Source: Stratiolaelaps scimitus
Taxonomy: Eukaryota > Arthropoda > Arachnida > Mesostigmata > Laelapidae
Direction of reading: 5' to 3'
NCBI GenBank assembly: GCA_019614645.1
Contig: JABWDB010000001.1
Span: 12,503,501 to 12,567,500, forward strand
DNA: 64,000 nucleotides
The position numbers and the translations under genes were made by a program. This document shows positions 1 through 12,525 of the stretch, one piece after another (the stretch's first letter is position 1; each line of letters begins with the position of its first letter). The notes beneath the pieces were generated by a model. That model was not told where the DNA came from and searched no databases. It saw only the letters and a list, made by a program, of their open reading frames with translations.

Positions 1-2254
1 GTAGCTGATAGAAGTACACCATTCTAGACCATATCGTCGGTAATTAAAATGATGCTGATTGTTCAAATGCACTAGATCTGTTCAAACACCGCAGGTCAGC
101 CGTGAGCTAATTTCACATGGAATTATAACAGTGGTCTACAGGTGGATACACCCTCGTATGAAGTGCAATATCATATACAATATATACAGCAATATCAACG
201 CGTACTTGTTCTACCCTTGCTCTGAGTTGTCTTATACCTCGTCGAGGTATAACAGAATGACGTAGAGTACAGCGTTATCGAGCATTTACGATCCTACGAC
301 CAGCTGCGATGGACAACGCAAAATACGCTAATAATAAATTGTCGCCTTGTTTGTCTCAAGAATCCTGTCTCGCCTTTACATCTTAATAAACTCCATATAT
401 GATTATAATCGTTGGTCGGCAATGAACGGTCGGACGCAATGTCGGATACCGGGCGAGCGAAGGATGCGCTGCAAATTGCACGGGTGCCAAAATCGTATGG
501 GCAGAATGGCGAGAGACCGGCATGTTGGCGTTGAAACTCCGTCGAAACCCGCCCTGCGGGAGCCAGCCACGAGCAAGCGGAACAGACGCGCTGGATGGCT
601 TGACGCAGGCGGGGACCGGAGCACCGAGCAGGCAGGAGCCAGAGAGCCCGAAGAGGGCCACTGCTACCGCAGCTGTCTGGGCGGAAATCTCGACGGAAAT
701 GCTGAGCTCAGCCAATCAGATGTGAGTGGCTGCGAGAAGGAAGCGCCCGAGAAGAAGAAGAAGAGGAAAATCCGCTATGTAGGGATATGCCGACAGCTCT
801 CTCTCGCTCTCTCTCTCTCTCTTTCTAGAGCTCAGCCACTTCCGATATGGCATGTGCTAGAGCGGCGGTTGTGCAAAAGAGGCGTTAAGGGCTGGTGGGG
901 GTGCCCCAAGGAGTGTACGAGCTAGAGGAACTCCTACGGTTGGATCTCTGTCTCTCTCTCTCTCTCTCTATTCCTCAAACGGATGAACGAACGAACGAAG
1001 TTGGAACACGAACAGCAGCGAAAGGTTGAGTTGAAAGTAACTCCCCCAGAGTCTCGACTCATAGGACAATGCGACGATGAAGCAGTCACGAGGCGTAGGA
1101 CATCGAGCTTAAGCTCCATTCCCTTCAAAAATACACAATATGCATCCAGAATCATGGGCTGACTTGGATTATGGTTCACGCTACATTTTACCCTGTATAT
1201 AGTGGTTTACGAGACCATATTCTACCATTCTACGAAAAACAGAGCACTTTTTATATTAGGTTATAAGCTAAGCATATATTTCTAGTTGTATGAGTCATCT
1301 CGCTCTTCGTTCTGGTCTCGTCCCCCAAAGGGCTTCGTGCATAAGAGGATGGTTTGTTGAGACCTCCATGTATTATTCTAGGAAGATCTGTGGGGGCTGA
1401 TCATTCGTGGCCTTGCCGGAGCTTGCAAAGGCGTAGCATCCTTTATTCTTTCCAAGGGCACCGTTTAGCTTCCCGGCGTCACTTCTATGCTATCGTTTTC
1501 GTAGCCTTGAAAATGTTCCTTCTGAAGAAGCTCGAGAAATTCTCCGCCCACATATTTACATACCCTAGCAAATACAACGGTATCAAGTAAGCGGAGGGAC
1601 TAGATCAAAGCAATTAGTTAACTGAAACAGAGCAACTACAACGAGGAGCACAATAGGAGAACATAATTAAATGCGACAGGAACTGTGTAACAGGTTAACA
1701 GGAAAACTGCAAAGAAATTATGTTTTAGGTTCGATTAAAACAGGTGGCAAAACCTTTGGGCCTGCCACCTGTGGGTCGTTGAGGGAGTCTCTCGCTTTCT
1801 AGCGCGGTCCCGCGTTATCGCACGGGGTCAAGTGAAAACAATACCGTTATTCGCTTCTAGAAAAGCTGGGATCAAGCATTTAAACAAATTCCTACAGATT
1901 GATAATATCCACCTTGGAGGCCGTGAATATGTCACAACAACGGGCTACCAAACCAACCATATATATATATATATATTCGCGACATTACCTAGGGATCCCA
2001 TGTTTCCCAGGCTCCGAGGAATGATCTTTAAGCACTATTTCAGATTCCATGCAATATAAAATATAAAATAGCTCAAAATTCATACTTAATATGGTAAAAT
2101 ATTAACTTCATCATTTATTCACAGGGCATTTTGCTATGCTTACCAAGGTACTTAGTAAAATGGTACAAGGGTGAACACGGTAAAAACTGTAAACAGTAAA
2201 ACGTGTAGGGTCCCTCGGGTCGGTATTCTCACCTGTCACGCTTGATACAGTAGA
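1..2254. other. Non-coding; (CT)n tracts and a GC-rich patch
   Basis: No coding exon is supported. (CT)n runs lie at about 799-823 and 946-970, and a short (TA)n at about 1961-1976. The GC-rich patch 480-760 is open in several frames and has a GTGAGT at 721, so it could hold an untranslated exon, but nothing proves this. Confidence 0.4.
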
Positions 2255-2740
2255 ATGGAGTGATCGCTTTAGAAAAGCGATCAGATCTGCTGGCCACTTC
2301 CGTAATCATGCTGCTTCTCTTCTGTGCCCCTCAGGTGCATGTGTTGCATAAACGAGGAGACTTCGTAAAAGCTATGATCGCTTACCCGAGAACCACCCCC
2401 TTAATCCTGCATCACCAAACGTCGAGTTCGGTGCCTGTTGAAACGAAGCCAATGAGCAACGATAGTCGAACGCTGTCTAGCAAAAGTTCAACGGTTCCCA
2501 CTCCCTCGTGCCTGTTCCGAGTGCATATCACACGCACGCCGTTGTTTAAAATCTCTTCATCGGTAAAAGCTTTCCTGTTGTTGACATGTGCCAGCAATGT
2601 TTGAAGGGTAACAGGAATCGTGTCGATCCCTTGCAAAGCTGACCTTATCATGCTTGCAAACCTTAATTTAATATTGAGGTGGAACAGGGCGGTAGCAATG
2701 TAACGAATGCTCCCAGTATAAACGGGGCCCATCAACATTT
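2255..2740 (-). pseudogene. Decayed non-LTR retrotransposon ORF1 (gag-like) fragment
   Basis: One minus-strand frame with internal stops reads AFTDEEILNNGVRVICTRNR, EGVGTVELLLDSVRL and IGFVSTGTELDVW. After a stop it continues SPRLCNTCT and then SRSDRFSKAITP. The order (a domain with a GV-V--RNR and LLLDS core, then 'GFVSTGTELDVW', then Cys-rich knuckle remnants) follows the gag-like ORF1 of Jockey/I-type LINEs. Stops at 2412-2414 and two further sites, and lost knuckle cysteines and histidines, show decay. The family assignment is from memory of the pattern. Confidence 0.5.
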
Positions 2741-4150
2741 CCCCCGTTCAGATTCTACAGCACTCGATCTGGTTTGCAAGCCTCGGTGCGAGCTGCTCCG
2801 GCTATCTATGTATGCTTAAGGTCCTGGAGCCTGCTCTAGTCAGACTTACTGATCATGCTTCGCCGGATGCTCTGCGAAGTGCGCGATACCATTTGGATTG
2901 AAATGCATGTTTCACGAATTCAGCTTCTCTGCAGAATTTCAGCTCACGAGGTCTGTGCGAGTATGCAGCCGGTGCTCAACAACTGCTTTATATTAGAGAA
3001 CACAGTAATTCTCATCGGGGGTTAGCCGCTGATTGATGCACCGTTATTAAACGCTATCGGGTGAGCAGTGTTAGTATTGGGCAGTAGAGTTGTAGAATAT
3101 TTGAAAACCGTCGCGTAACATTTGTCAATTAAGACAAGCAGCATAGTTCGTAGAGAGAGAGAGAGAGAGCTCGGAGCAGAGCTTCGATCTAAGAGAACTC
3201 GCATTTAACATAGCGGATGCTTTCTTAAAGTAAGCCGTCGCTCGTACGTGTGCCCAGCGGACTTCAAAGCAAACTCCACTTGTAACGAACGCAATTGTAT
3301 GTGCTGAGTGTCAGTTACATGCAGTCCGATGGAATGATGACGACAGCGTCAACGACTACCACTGCTTCTGTTATTGCCGGCGATGTAGACAGAAAGAGAA
3401 ATCTCCTACACTTGACCGCTTGCCCCCACGTTCATCTTTTCTTTCTCTTTATTTCTCTCGCTCTGTCTGTCATTGGCTCACGCCCTCCGGTACGTTATTT
3501 CTATTCACGCTGTGTGCGTGGGTGATGACCTCCACGGCTGCAGTGCGACGCTGCGACGCCACCACCGCGAACCACCACTAGCACTGCTGCTATCACGACT
3601 ACTGAGGCGATCACCAAAAGCCCTTATATCAGACGGCTCTCAATGGGTCACGGCGCAACGAACAACCATTGTTTGTATGTTGTACAAAAGCCGGGTTTCG
3701 AGATTTTTTTGCAATAAATATATCTTACCTATACGGTATAGAATATTACGAAAAAACAAGATGTTAGTACCTTTGAATGCTCGCGAGTCGATACCCTTTG
3801 CATACGGTGACGGTTGGCTGCTACAGCCGCACCACATGAAATAAGATAGCAAGGAAAGTTTTTGGAAAAATCATTTGGAAAATTGAGAAAATCATTTGGC
3901 TCTCAGCGCGAATCCGACCTCCGTTAGTAAATAGACTGAAGCAGAATGCTGTATGAGACCATGATGTCCTCGGCCTGATATCCTGTCTCTAATTGCGTCA
4001 CTAATTATGGTATACATTAAGGCACACAATAATATGAAATACATTCGCTCACTAAGGGTACTACGATTTAGTTGACTAGAATCGCTATTTGCTAAATACT
4101 TCGATTTTGAAATTTGCTCGATTTTCACTGAGGACTTACGCAGCAACCCA

Positions 4151-4155
<5 letters not shown>

Positions 4156-4188
<33 letters not shown>
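4156..4188. repeat. (TA)n microsatellite
   Basis: Uninterrupted TA dinucleotides over about 33 bp. Confidence 0.95.
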
Positions 4189-4190
<2 letters not shown>

Positions 4191-7100
4191 AAAAATTCTT
4201 ATCCCCATTCGTTTGATGTGAAATGTGATGCCGCCGAGGTAGTCGCCCTCTTCTTAGCTAAGCGCACACGGGAGCTACATGTGGGGCCGCTGCCCTCGAG
4301 AGTCGAAGTCGCCCCTTTCGAAGTCGGTGTCGAGCGATGTCGTGTCGGGTGTACGGCACCCGAACGCTCGCTGCAATGGGACATGCATAGAGTAACACAG
4401 ATATGTACCAAGCACATAGGCAGACACCCACATCCAGGGCTCTCTCGCCGCCCGGCCGTCGGCAGTAGCGCCACACACACACATACACGTAGATCTTATT
4501 GGATTCCCATTATATTACGTATGCGTCTCGCCATCGTTCAGCCTTTGCGGAGAGACGTGGCCGGCTTTCCCGTCCTCACGATTCTGCTACCCCCATCGAG
4601 CTCGACGGCGGGGGCCGCTCTCTGACTGGGTACCGGTGGGCGGGTGGGTCGGTCGGTCGGACCGCGAGCACGAACAGACTGCGGGATTCGAGTTCGACTA
4701 GGTTGAGAGGCATACCCAGAGACATACATACACCGCTAGTGGATGTCTCGGCGCGGCAGTCGATGACTCGTTAGACTTCTCGCAGCAGCAGCAGCAGGGG
4801 CAACGGAAGTCGGCTGCTTCGTGGCCGCTCTTAGCTCGTAGCCATCGACATTATGAGATTTGCCCAAATAGTATTACCTTATAGAGCGACCCTCATACAT
4901 CCCCCGGGCGCCTTCCGGCAGCCTGCTCTGGGGATGGGATATCCTTCGTGTGCGTATCGGGGTATGTGTGTGTGTGTCCGTGTGGCCCTGTGTGTGGGGT
5001 GTCGACAGAGACCCCGAACGGCACAGAGTGTGCAGTGACGTTGCACCCAAGACTCATCTTAAATAGATCTCGGCTCATCTCAATCGGGGCGGTATTTGAG
5101 CACATTGGCCTGAACGGTGGTCGAAATAGCAAACGGCAAAGCTTTAGTTGCACTAATAACTAGTATTAACTGGAGGTGACAAATCTGTCAGCATTCATAC
5201 ACGTTTCGATTAAAGCTGTGCATGTGGTCGATCCAAGGCAGGACGATCAACGATGATATTGGAGGCGCAAGGAAATTAAGTTAATTCGATGATCAAATGC
5301 TAGATAGGCGAAATCATAACCTTGGGGGTGTATCGCTAGGAGAAAACGAGGGCATCGGTGGACATCGCCAGCAAATTACATCCATCCTTATTTCACCTCA
5401 TGGAATGAGCTGGCTGTCCATTGTAATCTCAGCGCGTAAAAGTAAAAATTGACGTGTAACTGCACACCTGTGTTGGTGACGTCGATGTACGGAACGACGG
5501 CAGGTCTCTTGTTTTTACACGAATCTCAAAATATATATGAATATGCCTATAAAAATTCTGATATCTAAACAAAGCACAAAAATGATAATCAATCATCAAT
5601 CCAATGACGCTGTTTACTACGTGTGCGCATAGCGTGTTGCATTAAACGCCTATATGGCATTATGCAAAAAAAATACAACAGTCGCTTCTAGCTCTCTCGC
5701 CCCGCCGGTGTGGCGGGAACATGCTACTATTTAATCACTCATGCATTCGTGATACATGCTAAAATTATCATACGCAATATTCGTCCAGCTCGTTATTTGC
5801 TACGTTATCTCAAGGTCCTTATCACTACAAGCATAGAGCACCAAGTACTGGGTCTCGTATGTTTCCAATTCAATGGCTTCGCAGACCGCAAAGGAAGAAA
5901 GCTTTGTTTTTATCGCCGTTGGCTCGATGCGCCACTATTCTCGACGGGTTCCACCGGAATTGTTACAAATCTGCGATCGCCCTCTCTGTCTTTCGTGCAG
6001 CTGCGCTCCCTAGCCACTCGGGCATGTTGCGAGGCCATCTCAACGCCGTTCCAATGCCGTCGTTGTCGTCGTTAGGGTGCCCGCGTTGCTATGACCACCT
6101 ACGATGGCATCAGCCGGAGAGCCAGAGACCGCGGAATCAGTCAGTTGGCTGTTCGAAGTTCGGCTGCCGGTCTCTCTCCGGCTCTGGGACGAGCTGGGTG
6201 ATGGTGGAGCGAGCGAGCCTACAGACAGCCAGGTTCCGGAGAACAGGCAACGATATTGCCGACGCAATGAGGTCATAGCAGAGGTCTCCTGGGAGCGTTG
6301 TTGAATACACTGCAATGGAGATAGTTGGTACGATTTTCCAGTGTACCGCGCCTTTTATGATACACACACACTCGTGTATACAGATATACGATATACACCG
6401 TATACATATATATATATATATATATATAAGAAACGTGAGAGAGGATGGCAGGAGAGAGAGAGAGAGCGAACGTGAGAGAAGGTGGGGGTAACACTTCCAT
6501 CTCTTCTGGTGAGGTTAACAGCGCACACGCTCAGTTTCGCGCCCTACCCCTCGGCCAGTAGGAATAGACCCCCCAACAACCTCCCATCCCGCGAAAGACG
6601 CTTCTTCCATATATCACCCGACGGGGCCCATAACAGCAGCAGCATCAGCCGCCGCTGCCACCCCCGCGGCCGCCGCAGAACGGCATGGCAGAGAGTGTAA
6701 ATTGAGAAGTGCGCTTCCTCCATTCTATGGGAAGGCGCGCAAGCATTCAACATGTTTCAACATTCTCTCCTGCGCTAGCCAGACACGGCGGGCCAACTTG
6801 CCAGCTCGCCAACAACGTTTCCATTTCAACTCTCGTCTAGTCCCGTCGCTCGTTGCTGCACAGGGACGGTGATAGGAGCGACTTTTTCCATTCGTCTATG
6901 CCATCGTCTCCCATTGTGTTGCGTTATGTGGATGGACTTGAGGTCCAACGGCCGGCCTCCTCCGTGTTAGCAACGTTGGGCGTACCCCAAGTCAACGAAT
7001 AGGGCGACCCTGCGTCTGGCATGCTTCCCCCTATCGCCGTTGTCGTTGTCATCGTCGTTGACGCTGTTGTCCATCCGGGGCGTGCGCGCTGCTTGAAAGA

Positions 7101-8287
7101 GAATACGCGTACTTTTACGAGCAGGAAGTGAGACAGGGTGGCGGTCTGAGGAACGCCAGCAGGGCTGAAATTACACACAGACACATATAGATACACAGCG
7201 TGATACAAGCACACACGTGCACGTTCCCACTCACGTAGGACCGATAATGCTGGTCAGTCTTTCAGCGGCGTCGATCTTGAAAGGGCGCTGTGGCCAGGTT
7301 TTTGCTGGCCCGCTCGTGCTGTTGCTTTCCTTATGAAAGCAGATGCGTATGTGTGTGTGTGTGATTTAAAATTCTCTCAAAGTACTCCCAGTGCCGTTAC
7401 ACATCGCGGTTTCGTACCGTGTTGTCTTCTCATCTGCGTGCGGTCCATCCCTCAGAGGAAGGCATCGGCCTCTGCCTGCCTGCGTGCCACCCGCTTTGTG
7501 GAAGGGCCATTCGACCACTGCCGCGACCGTTCCAGGACTAGTGAAGACTTTACGAATAGATCCATGGCGGAGTGAGGCAATAGTCACCCTGACTCTTCGA
7601 AAGTGTCGGCCAGTGGTATGCCCCTACGGTGGCACCGCAGCTATTATATTATATCACCGCATTGGTGCACCGGCATGCTGGCTGCAACGCCGTCGTTGAC
7701 AGTAGCATTGTAGCTGACGAGTCGGAGCGTACACCTTCTGTAGGCTGTAGGTACACCAGTCGAGGGGTGGAACAGGAAAAGCATCAGCATCAGTGGGGGA
7801 ACAAGACAAGAAACAGCTTAGTGGTCTCTTCTTAGCTCTGCGACTGCTCCTACCGTTGACGATGCAGAGGCAAAGGGATTGTGAGTCGAAGTGTGTGAGC
7901 CGAGATGACGAGCAGCGGGAATTCCCACCAAGGGGGGGGACACCAAGACGAAGGAGAAGAATGAGAGAAGAGCAGCAGCCGTCGCCGTCTCAGGAAGAAC
8001 TGCTATAAAATTCAGCTTAAGCTAATGTATGCGCATGACGAAAAGGGAGGCGGCGGCGGCGGCGGCGAAGGCGGAACCAACGAGAGCTGCAAAGAAGACT
8101 ACGGAGCGAGCACTGCTACCTCGCCGGACCACTGCACCGCCAACACACTATGGTGTTATACTGCCCGTGGGGAAGTCGACAGCGGCAGCACCAGGATCAA
8201 CGGCAGCGGCTGCAACGAATGGACAAAAGACGGACGGGACGAGCCGGCTCAGTGTAGCTGCCATAGCAGTACCCCAAGACACATCTT

Positions 8288-8329
8288 GTGCTGCTGCCGC
8301 GGCTGCTGCTGCCGCGGCTGCTGCTGCTG
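8288..8329. repeat. (GCT)n/(GCCGCG) trinucleotide repeat
   Basis: Two near-identical copies of GCTGCTGCCGCGGCTGCT-like units. The tract encodes poly-Ala or poly-Cys in shadow frames only. Confidence 0.85.
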
Positions 8330-9287
8330 ACCGGGAATCGTACGGGCGCAAACGGCAGCAACGGACCGACTGACGCAACGTTCGAGACGGAATGGATGGC
8401 GGTATTGCGTTGCCATTGTCGTGAATGACAACAACGAACACGACGTTGTACTGTGTGCCGGCCAGTATCGTAGGGTTATCTCGACGGTAAAACTATAAGG
8501 AAAGGAGAACACTGAAATGGGTATGAGGAGTGCAATGGAGAGTGTATACCTCAAAGAAAGATGCCAACGAAGGCACGGATGTTCGTGTTCGAAGCGCTAC
8601 TAAGATCTCCCATGGTTACATGGAGGGTGGATCGCCGGGACCGCTCATCACAGCAGGAGGTGGTGAACGACGCGTTGACGAATTCCCCAAGGATACAGCG
8701 TATTCCTTGGGGGATAGTCTTGGCGACGAACTACACTATGCATGCACGTCATCTGCAGGAAGAGAAGGTTGAACAAGAATTAGAGTAGCAGAAAGAAAAA
8801 CGCCGCGGAGGAGATTGCCCTGGATTCTGCTGAGTTAATGTGACAATGCGACAGCGAGATCGATAAAAGCGTGTTTCAAGCTATGAGAAACGTTTAAGCG
8901 AAAATGAAAGACACGAAACTTCGGCAAACATGATAATTGTTCTCAAATAAAGCATAGAGTTTAGTAATTCTGCTTCGTCTACATTGATATTCCCGTTTCA
9001 ATTCCGACGAATAGCGACAACAACGTTATCGCGTATTTTACCATTGGTTACGTTGCTTCGGTGAATGTCAACGAAGTGACGCATCCGATTTTCTTTTGGA
9101 AACCTTCAACGGAATTGTCCTTCTATTCGTCACTGATGCATGTTTAATGTCAAATGAATCACTAAACGTACATATATATATATATATATATTGTGAAATT
9201 ATATCGTTATTTATAACGTGCAATGGTAATATATTCATCTCGTTAGTTGAAAGCCAGTCTAAGTTAATAGCATCGTTCTAATTTCAG

Positions 9288-9482
9288 TCGGTTCCGTGGT
9301 GATGGCGCGGCATCGAAATACGGCCAGTTGGATGACGACGACGGAAGCGGCTATCAGGGCGGCGGTGGCGGTGGTGGCGCTGGCGTCGGTGGCGCCGGGG
9401 GCATCGGAGGTGCTGGGGGTGCAGAACCTGTTCATTCTGTCGACCATGTCGAAATCGATCATGGACCACAGGATTGGCGAAA
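9288..9482 (+). CDS. VGlut: VGLUT exon 1 of those seen: acidic and glycine-rich N-terminal tail
   Basis: The acceptor is TTTCAG and the donor AAA|GTGAGT. The exon encodes the cytosolic tail before TM1: a short acidic run (DDDD) followed by a long Gly/Ala stretch and then [13 protein letters not shown]. The correct frame is set by the split AAG codon joined to exon 2. The overlapping frame starting at the ATG at 9302 is open but cannot splice in phase. Glycine-rich N-tails are not conserved in VGLUTs, so only position and splicing support this exon. Confidence 0.85.
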
Positions 9483-11993
9483 GTGAGTACGGCTCGTCTG
9501 ATTGCTGAAGGTCTATTAGCTGGGTTAAAGAATAGATGGACGCACATTGATTGAGGTGACTAGCGAAGCCAAGGCGGCTAAAGTTACCGCAGAACACTAA
9601 ACAGCATGCACCACATACACAGCAGAGAATGAGGTTAACAACACGAAGTATGACGTTAAATCCGTTTGTAGAGTCGTATTGGTATAACATAGAGCAGGAT
9701 GTGAAATTATGCATTACGCAATACATTTGCCGTTTGCGACCAATCAACCAACGTGTAGCGCGTCTCTCCGCGTAACTTATGCAGGTTTCCATCGCATCGA
9801 TCAGCAAAAGGGGTTCTGCGAAACAGGTTGAATTTTTTTCAATTCATTGTGCGTAAAGCGATTTCCCGTGCAGGATGCGGATGGCGAACTAAGCAGACTT
9901 AATGAATGAAACCGGGGATAAAGTCGAGCTAGTGGCAAATGTTTCCAAGATATGATATATCGATTAAATGAGTGGGGTTTCAACCGGGCTTTCATTTTGC
10001 TTTGTGCGCCTGTCCAGTTTCACAGTGCGACATCACTGAGTCGTGGCTCTCATCTAACTATCAAGGATAAAATATGACATAACACAAGTGAATAAAACAC
10101 CCGTTTCAGCAATAGCTGTAGGCAGCAGCAGCAGCAATCACGGCAGCAAACTCCCGCCTCCTCCATGATGTCTCTGAGGAGGAACGGGGACCAAAAAGCT
10201 TCCTGTAATCCCGACCACTTCCTGCCATGCATTGCCCGCAGTCCTGCTTTCTGCGGTCCGCTGGTGCCAGGACGTAAACAGCTAATCGACATTCATGAGA
10301 TCCTTGATCCTTTCGAAGGCCTCTCACTCCCCCACACAGCCGCGGTTCCCTCGATCCCGGCACGCAGTCAGCGTGTTGAGCCATGGCCCTATAAGGACAA
10401 GTCGCATCGGCCCGGAGACCCATACTCGTTGCTCTCCCTTCGCTGAAACTAACTCCTACCACCTGCGAATCACCCTCAACCCAGCCGTCTCGTTCTCCCG
10501 AACGGCCGTTACAACGTGGGCCGACTCCCATGGCCATAAACAGGTAGGCCCTCTCAATTGAGCCTCACTCAGTTGAATGGCAGGGCGCGAGCAGTTGGGA
10601 GCGGGCTGGCTGACTGGTGAGGATAAAGAAGAAGAAACCAGCAACAGCAGGAACTCCTGTTGGGAGAGGCAGCGCGTACGGCCAAGCAGCGAAAGTCAGC
10701 GGGTGGACCAAGGCAATCCATGAGAGCGTGCGAAGACCAAGAGAATCTAAAAGTTGGCGGAATAGGCCGCCAACAGGACCAAGACGAGAACGTCGACGGC
10801 TCGCCAGACGCCAGGCTGTAACAGCAGCGCCTTCTCGCCACCGCAGCCGAATCTGAAGTAGCGGCGACTGCTTCCTGACGATGAACGGGCCAGGGCAGCC
10901 GACAACGTGAGCGCGATTCTGAAGATTTAGAAGGTGAGGGTGCGAACGACGAGGGGTCTGTCTGCATGGTAAGGGCTTTAGCCCCGCGCGAAGACCTGAC
11001 ATCGGTGTTTGTATGAGGAGGCACGTCGGGTACATTATCTTGCTTGATGTGGGCACTAGCAGCAGTTGCGGTGGCCTCTCTCTATACGATGCGTGGCCTC
11101 TATTCATGATGGCTGGCCTCGTCCTCCTCCTCGTTCTCGCCTGCCTGCCCCGGCCCCACATCCATGGCAGGATCGGGTCGGATCGAGTGGGGTCGGATCA
11201 GGATCATTCGCACTTTGATCCTGCTCTCATCCAGCGAAGATCCTGCTACCTCGTGAACGTCTCCTTGATACGCTGCTAGTCGGATATCTGGTGGCGTGGG
11301 CGGCTGGAAATGACTCACGTTTTCAACTAGCCCACGTAGTGGCAACAAACGCCCATTAATAGCGAGCTATCATCCAGCAATAGCTGATGGTGGTGGAGCG
11401 GCGGTGTGGCGAAGCCTGCAGTCTGAGCTATGCTCTATTGTCAAATAGACCGAGGGAGGGGATCGCGATGATGAGAAGAATCATTATTACTGCTGCTACA
11501 CTTAGTACTAGCATTACTATGATATGCCACACACACATACAGCCGTTTGGAGAAACAACACATTTACGTATTTTGCAAGCACAATATTCTTACCACGACG
11601 AAAAACGAGAGAAGACGGGAGTGCCGACAATTCGTCTTAAGTGTAATCGCATTATGCGCGTTCAACATGTTGAGCAAATCTGACATACATATTATATACA
11701 TGTATTTCATTGAGTGCCAGGTATCTTGCTCATTTTATTTGATATCTTCGTTTTGTTCTCCAGCTTGCTCAACCCCTCTCTGTGTTTCATTTGCAGGTAC
11801 ATGGAACCAAACTGCCCTTGTGCGCCGGACATGTCAAAACGGATGACGGTGGCTGTACTGTCGTCTATAGGATTTTTAATCTCATTCGGTATTCGATGTA
11901 ATTGGGGCGTAGCGATTGTTCAGATGACCAGCAACACGACAGATGCGGTAATTACACACACACACACGCACATATATTCATCTATACCTAATT

Positions 11994-12043
<50 letters not shown>

Positions 12044-12478
12044 AAGAAATCTTAAGAATAGAAATCCTAAGAAATCTTTATATATTAATTTTATTAGATC
12101 CGTATTTTTTTGGAAAAATGTATTCTAACCTTTGAATTTTTTTAACAATTGACTTCCTAAATGCCCTTGACAAATATATATTATATTATATATAGAACCG
12201 CTAGCGAGACGGTATGACAGTTTCAGGCTTGTTCCCTGTAACCTTCAGGGAATGCTTGTTCTTTCCAATTACCGTAGACGCATATTTAGTAAAAAACGTG
12301 TATTTCAAAATTAAAAACAAACACAAGAATCGCAGAAAATAAAATTTTCTCAGATTCTGAACCTCGCTTAAAGTCCCCCCGGAAGTTCAAGACGTTTCAC
12401 TAAAGTGTAATGCTCCTTCGGATAACTTTTGTGATTTCTTTTCATCGTTGTTTGCTGTGGCATACACAGCAATATCTA

Positions 12479-12525
<47 letters not shown>

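Larger units (their letters stand above)
2741..9287. promoter_or_regulatory. Region upstream of the first visible VGLUT exon; candidate promoter/5' UTR DNA
   Basis: GC-rich, CpG-bearing blocks (about 4,200-5,060, 6,480-7,100, 7,250-8,780) alternate with AT-rich DNA and with (TA)n at 4,156-4,188 and 6,408-6,428. The missing VGLUT start exon and promoter may lie here or beyond the window. Several ORFs of 70-120 codons are low-complexity (poly-Ala/Gly, Cys-rich) and look like by-products of base composition. No TATA box or initiator was singled out. Confidence 0.3.

Noticed and set aside
347..925. 192-codon open frame on the plus strand near the left edge
   Set aside because: Low-complexity Arg/Glu/Leu-Ser content with a (CT)n-encoded LSLSLS run. 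The reverse strand is equally open.
8029..8373. Open frame with a poly-Ala tract (and an overlapping Gly/Cys-rich frame)
   Set aside because: It is made by GCC/GCT repeats in a GC-rich block, has no domain, and the frames compete with one another. It is probably UTR or intergenic DNA.
9302..9508. Open frame from an ATG inside the first VGLUT exon
   Set aside because: Its frame does not continue into exon 2. The frame that gives [13 protein letters not shown] does.
10565..11161. Minus-strand 198-codon open frame inside the first VGLUT intron
   Set aside because: Arg/Pro/Ser/Leu-rich translation typical of GC-rich non-coding DNA. The opposite strand is equally open and no family pattern is seen.
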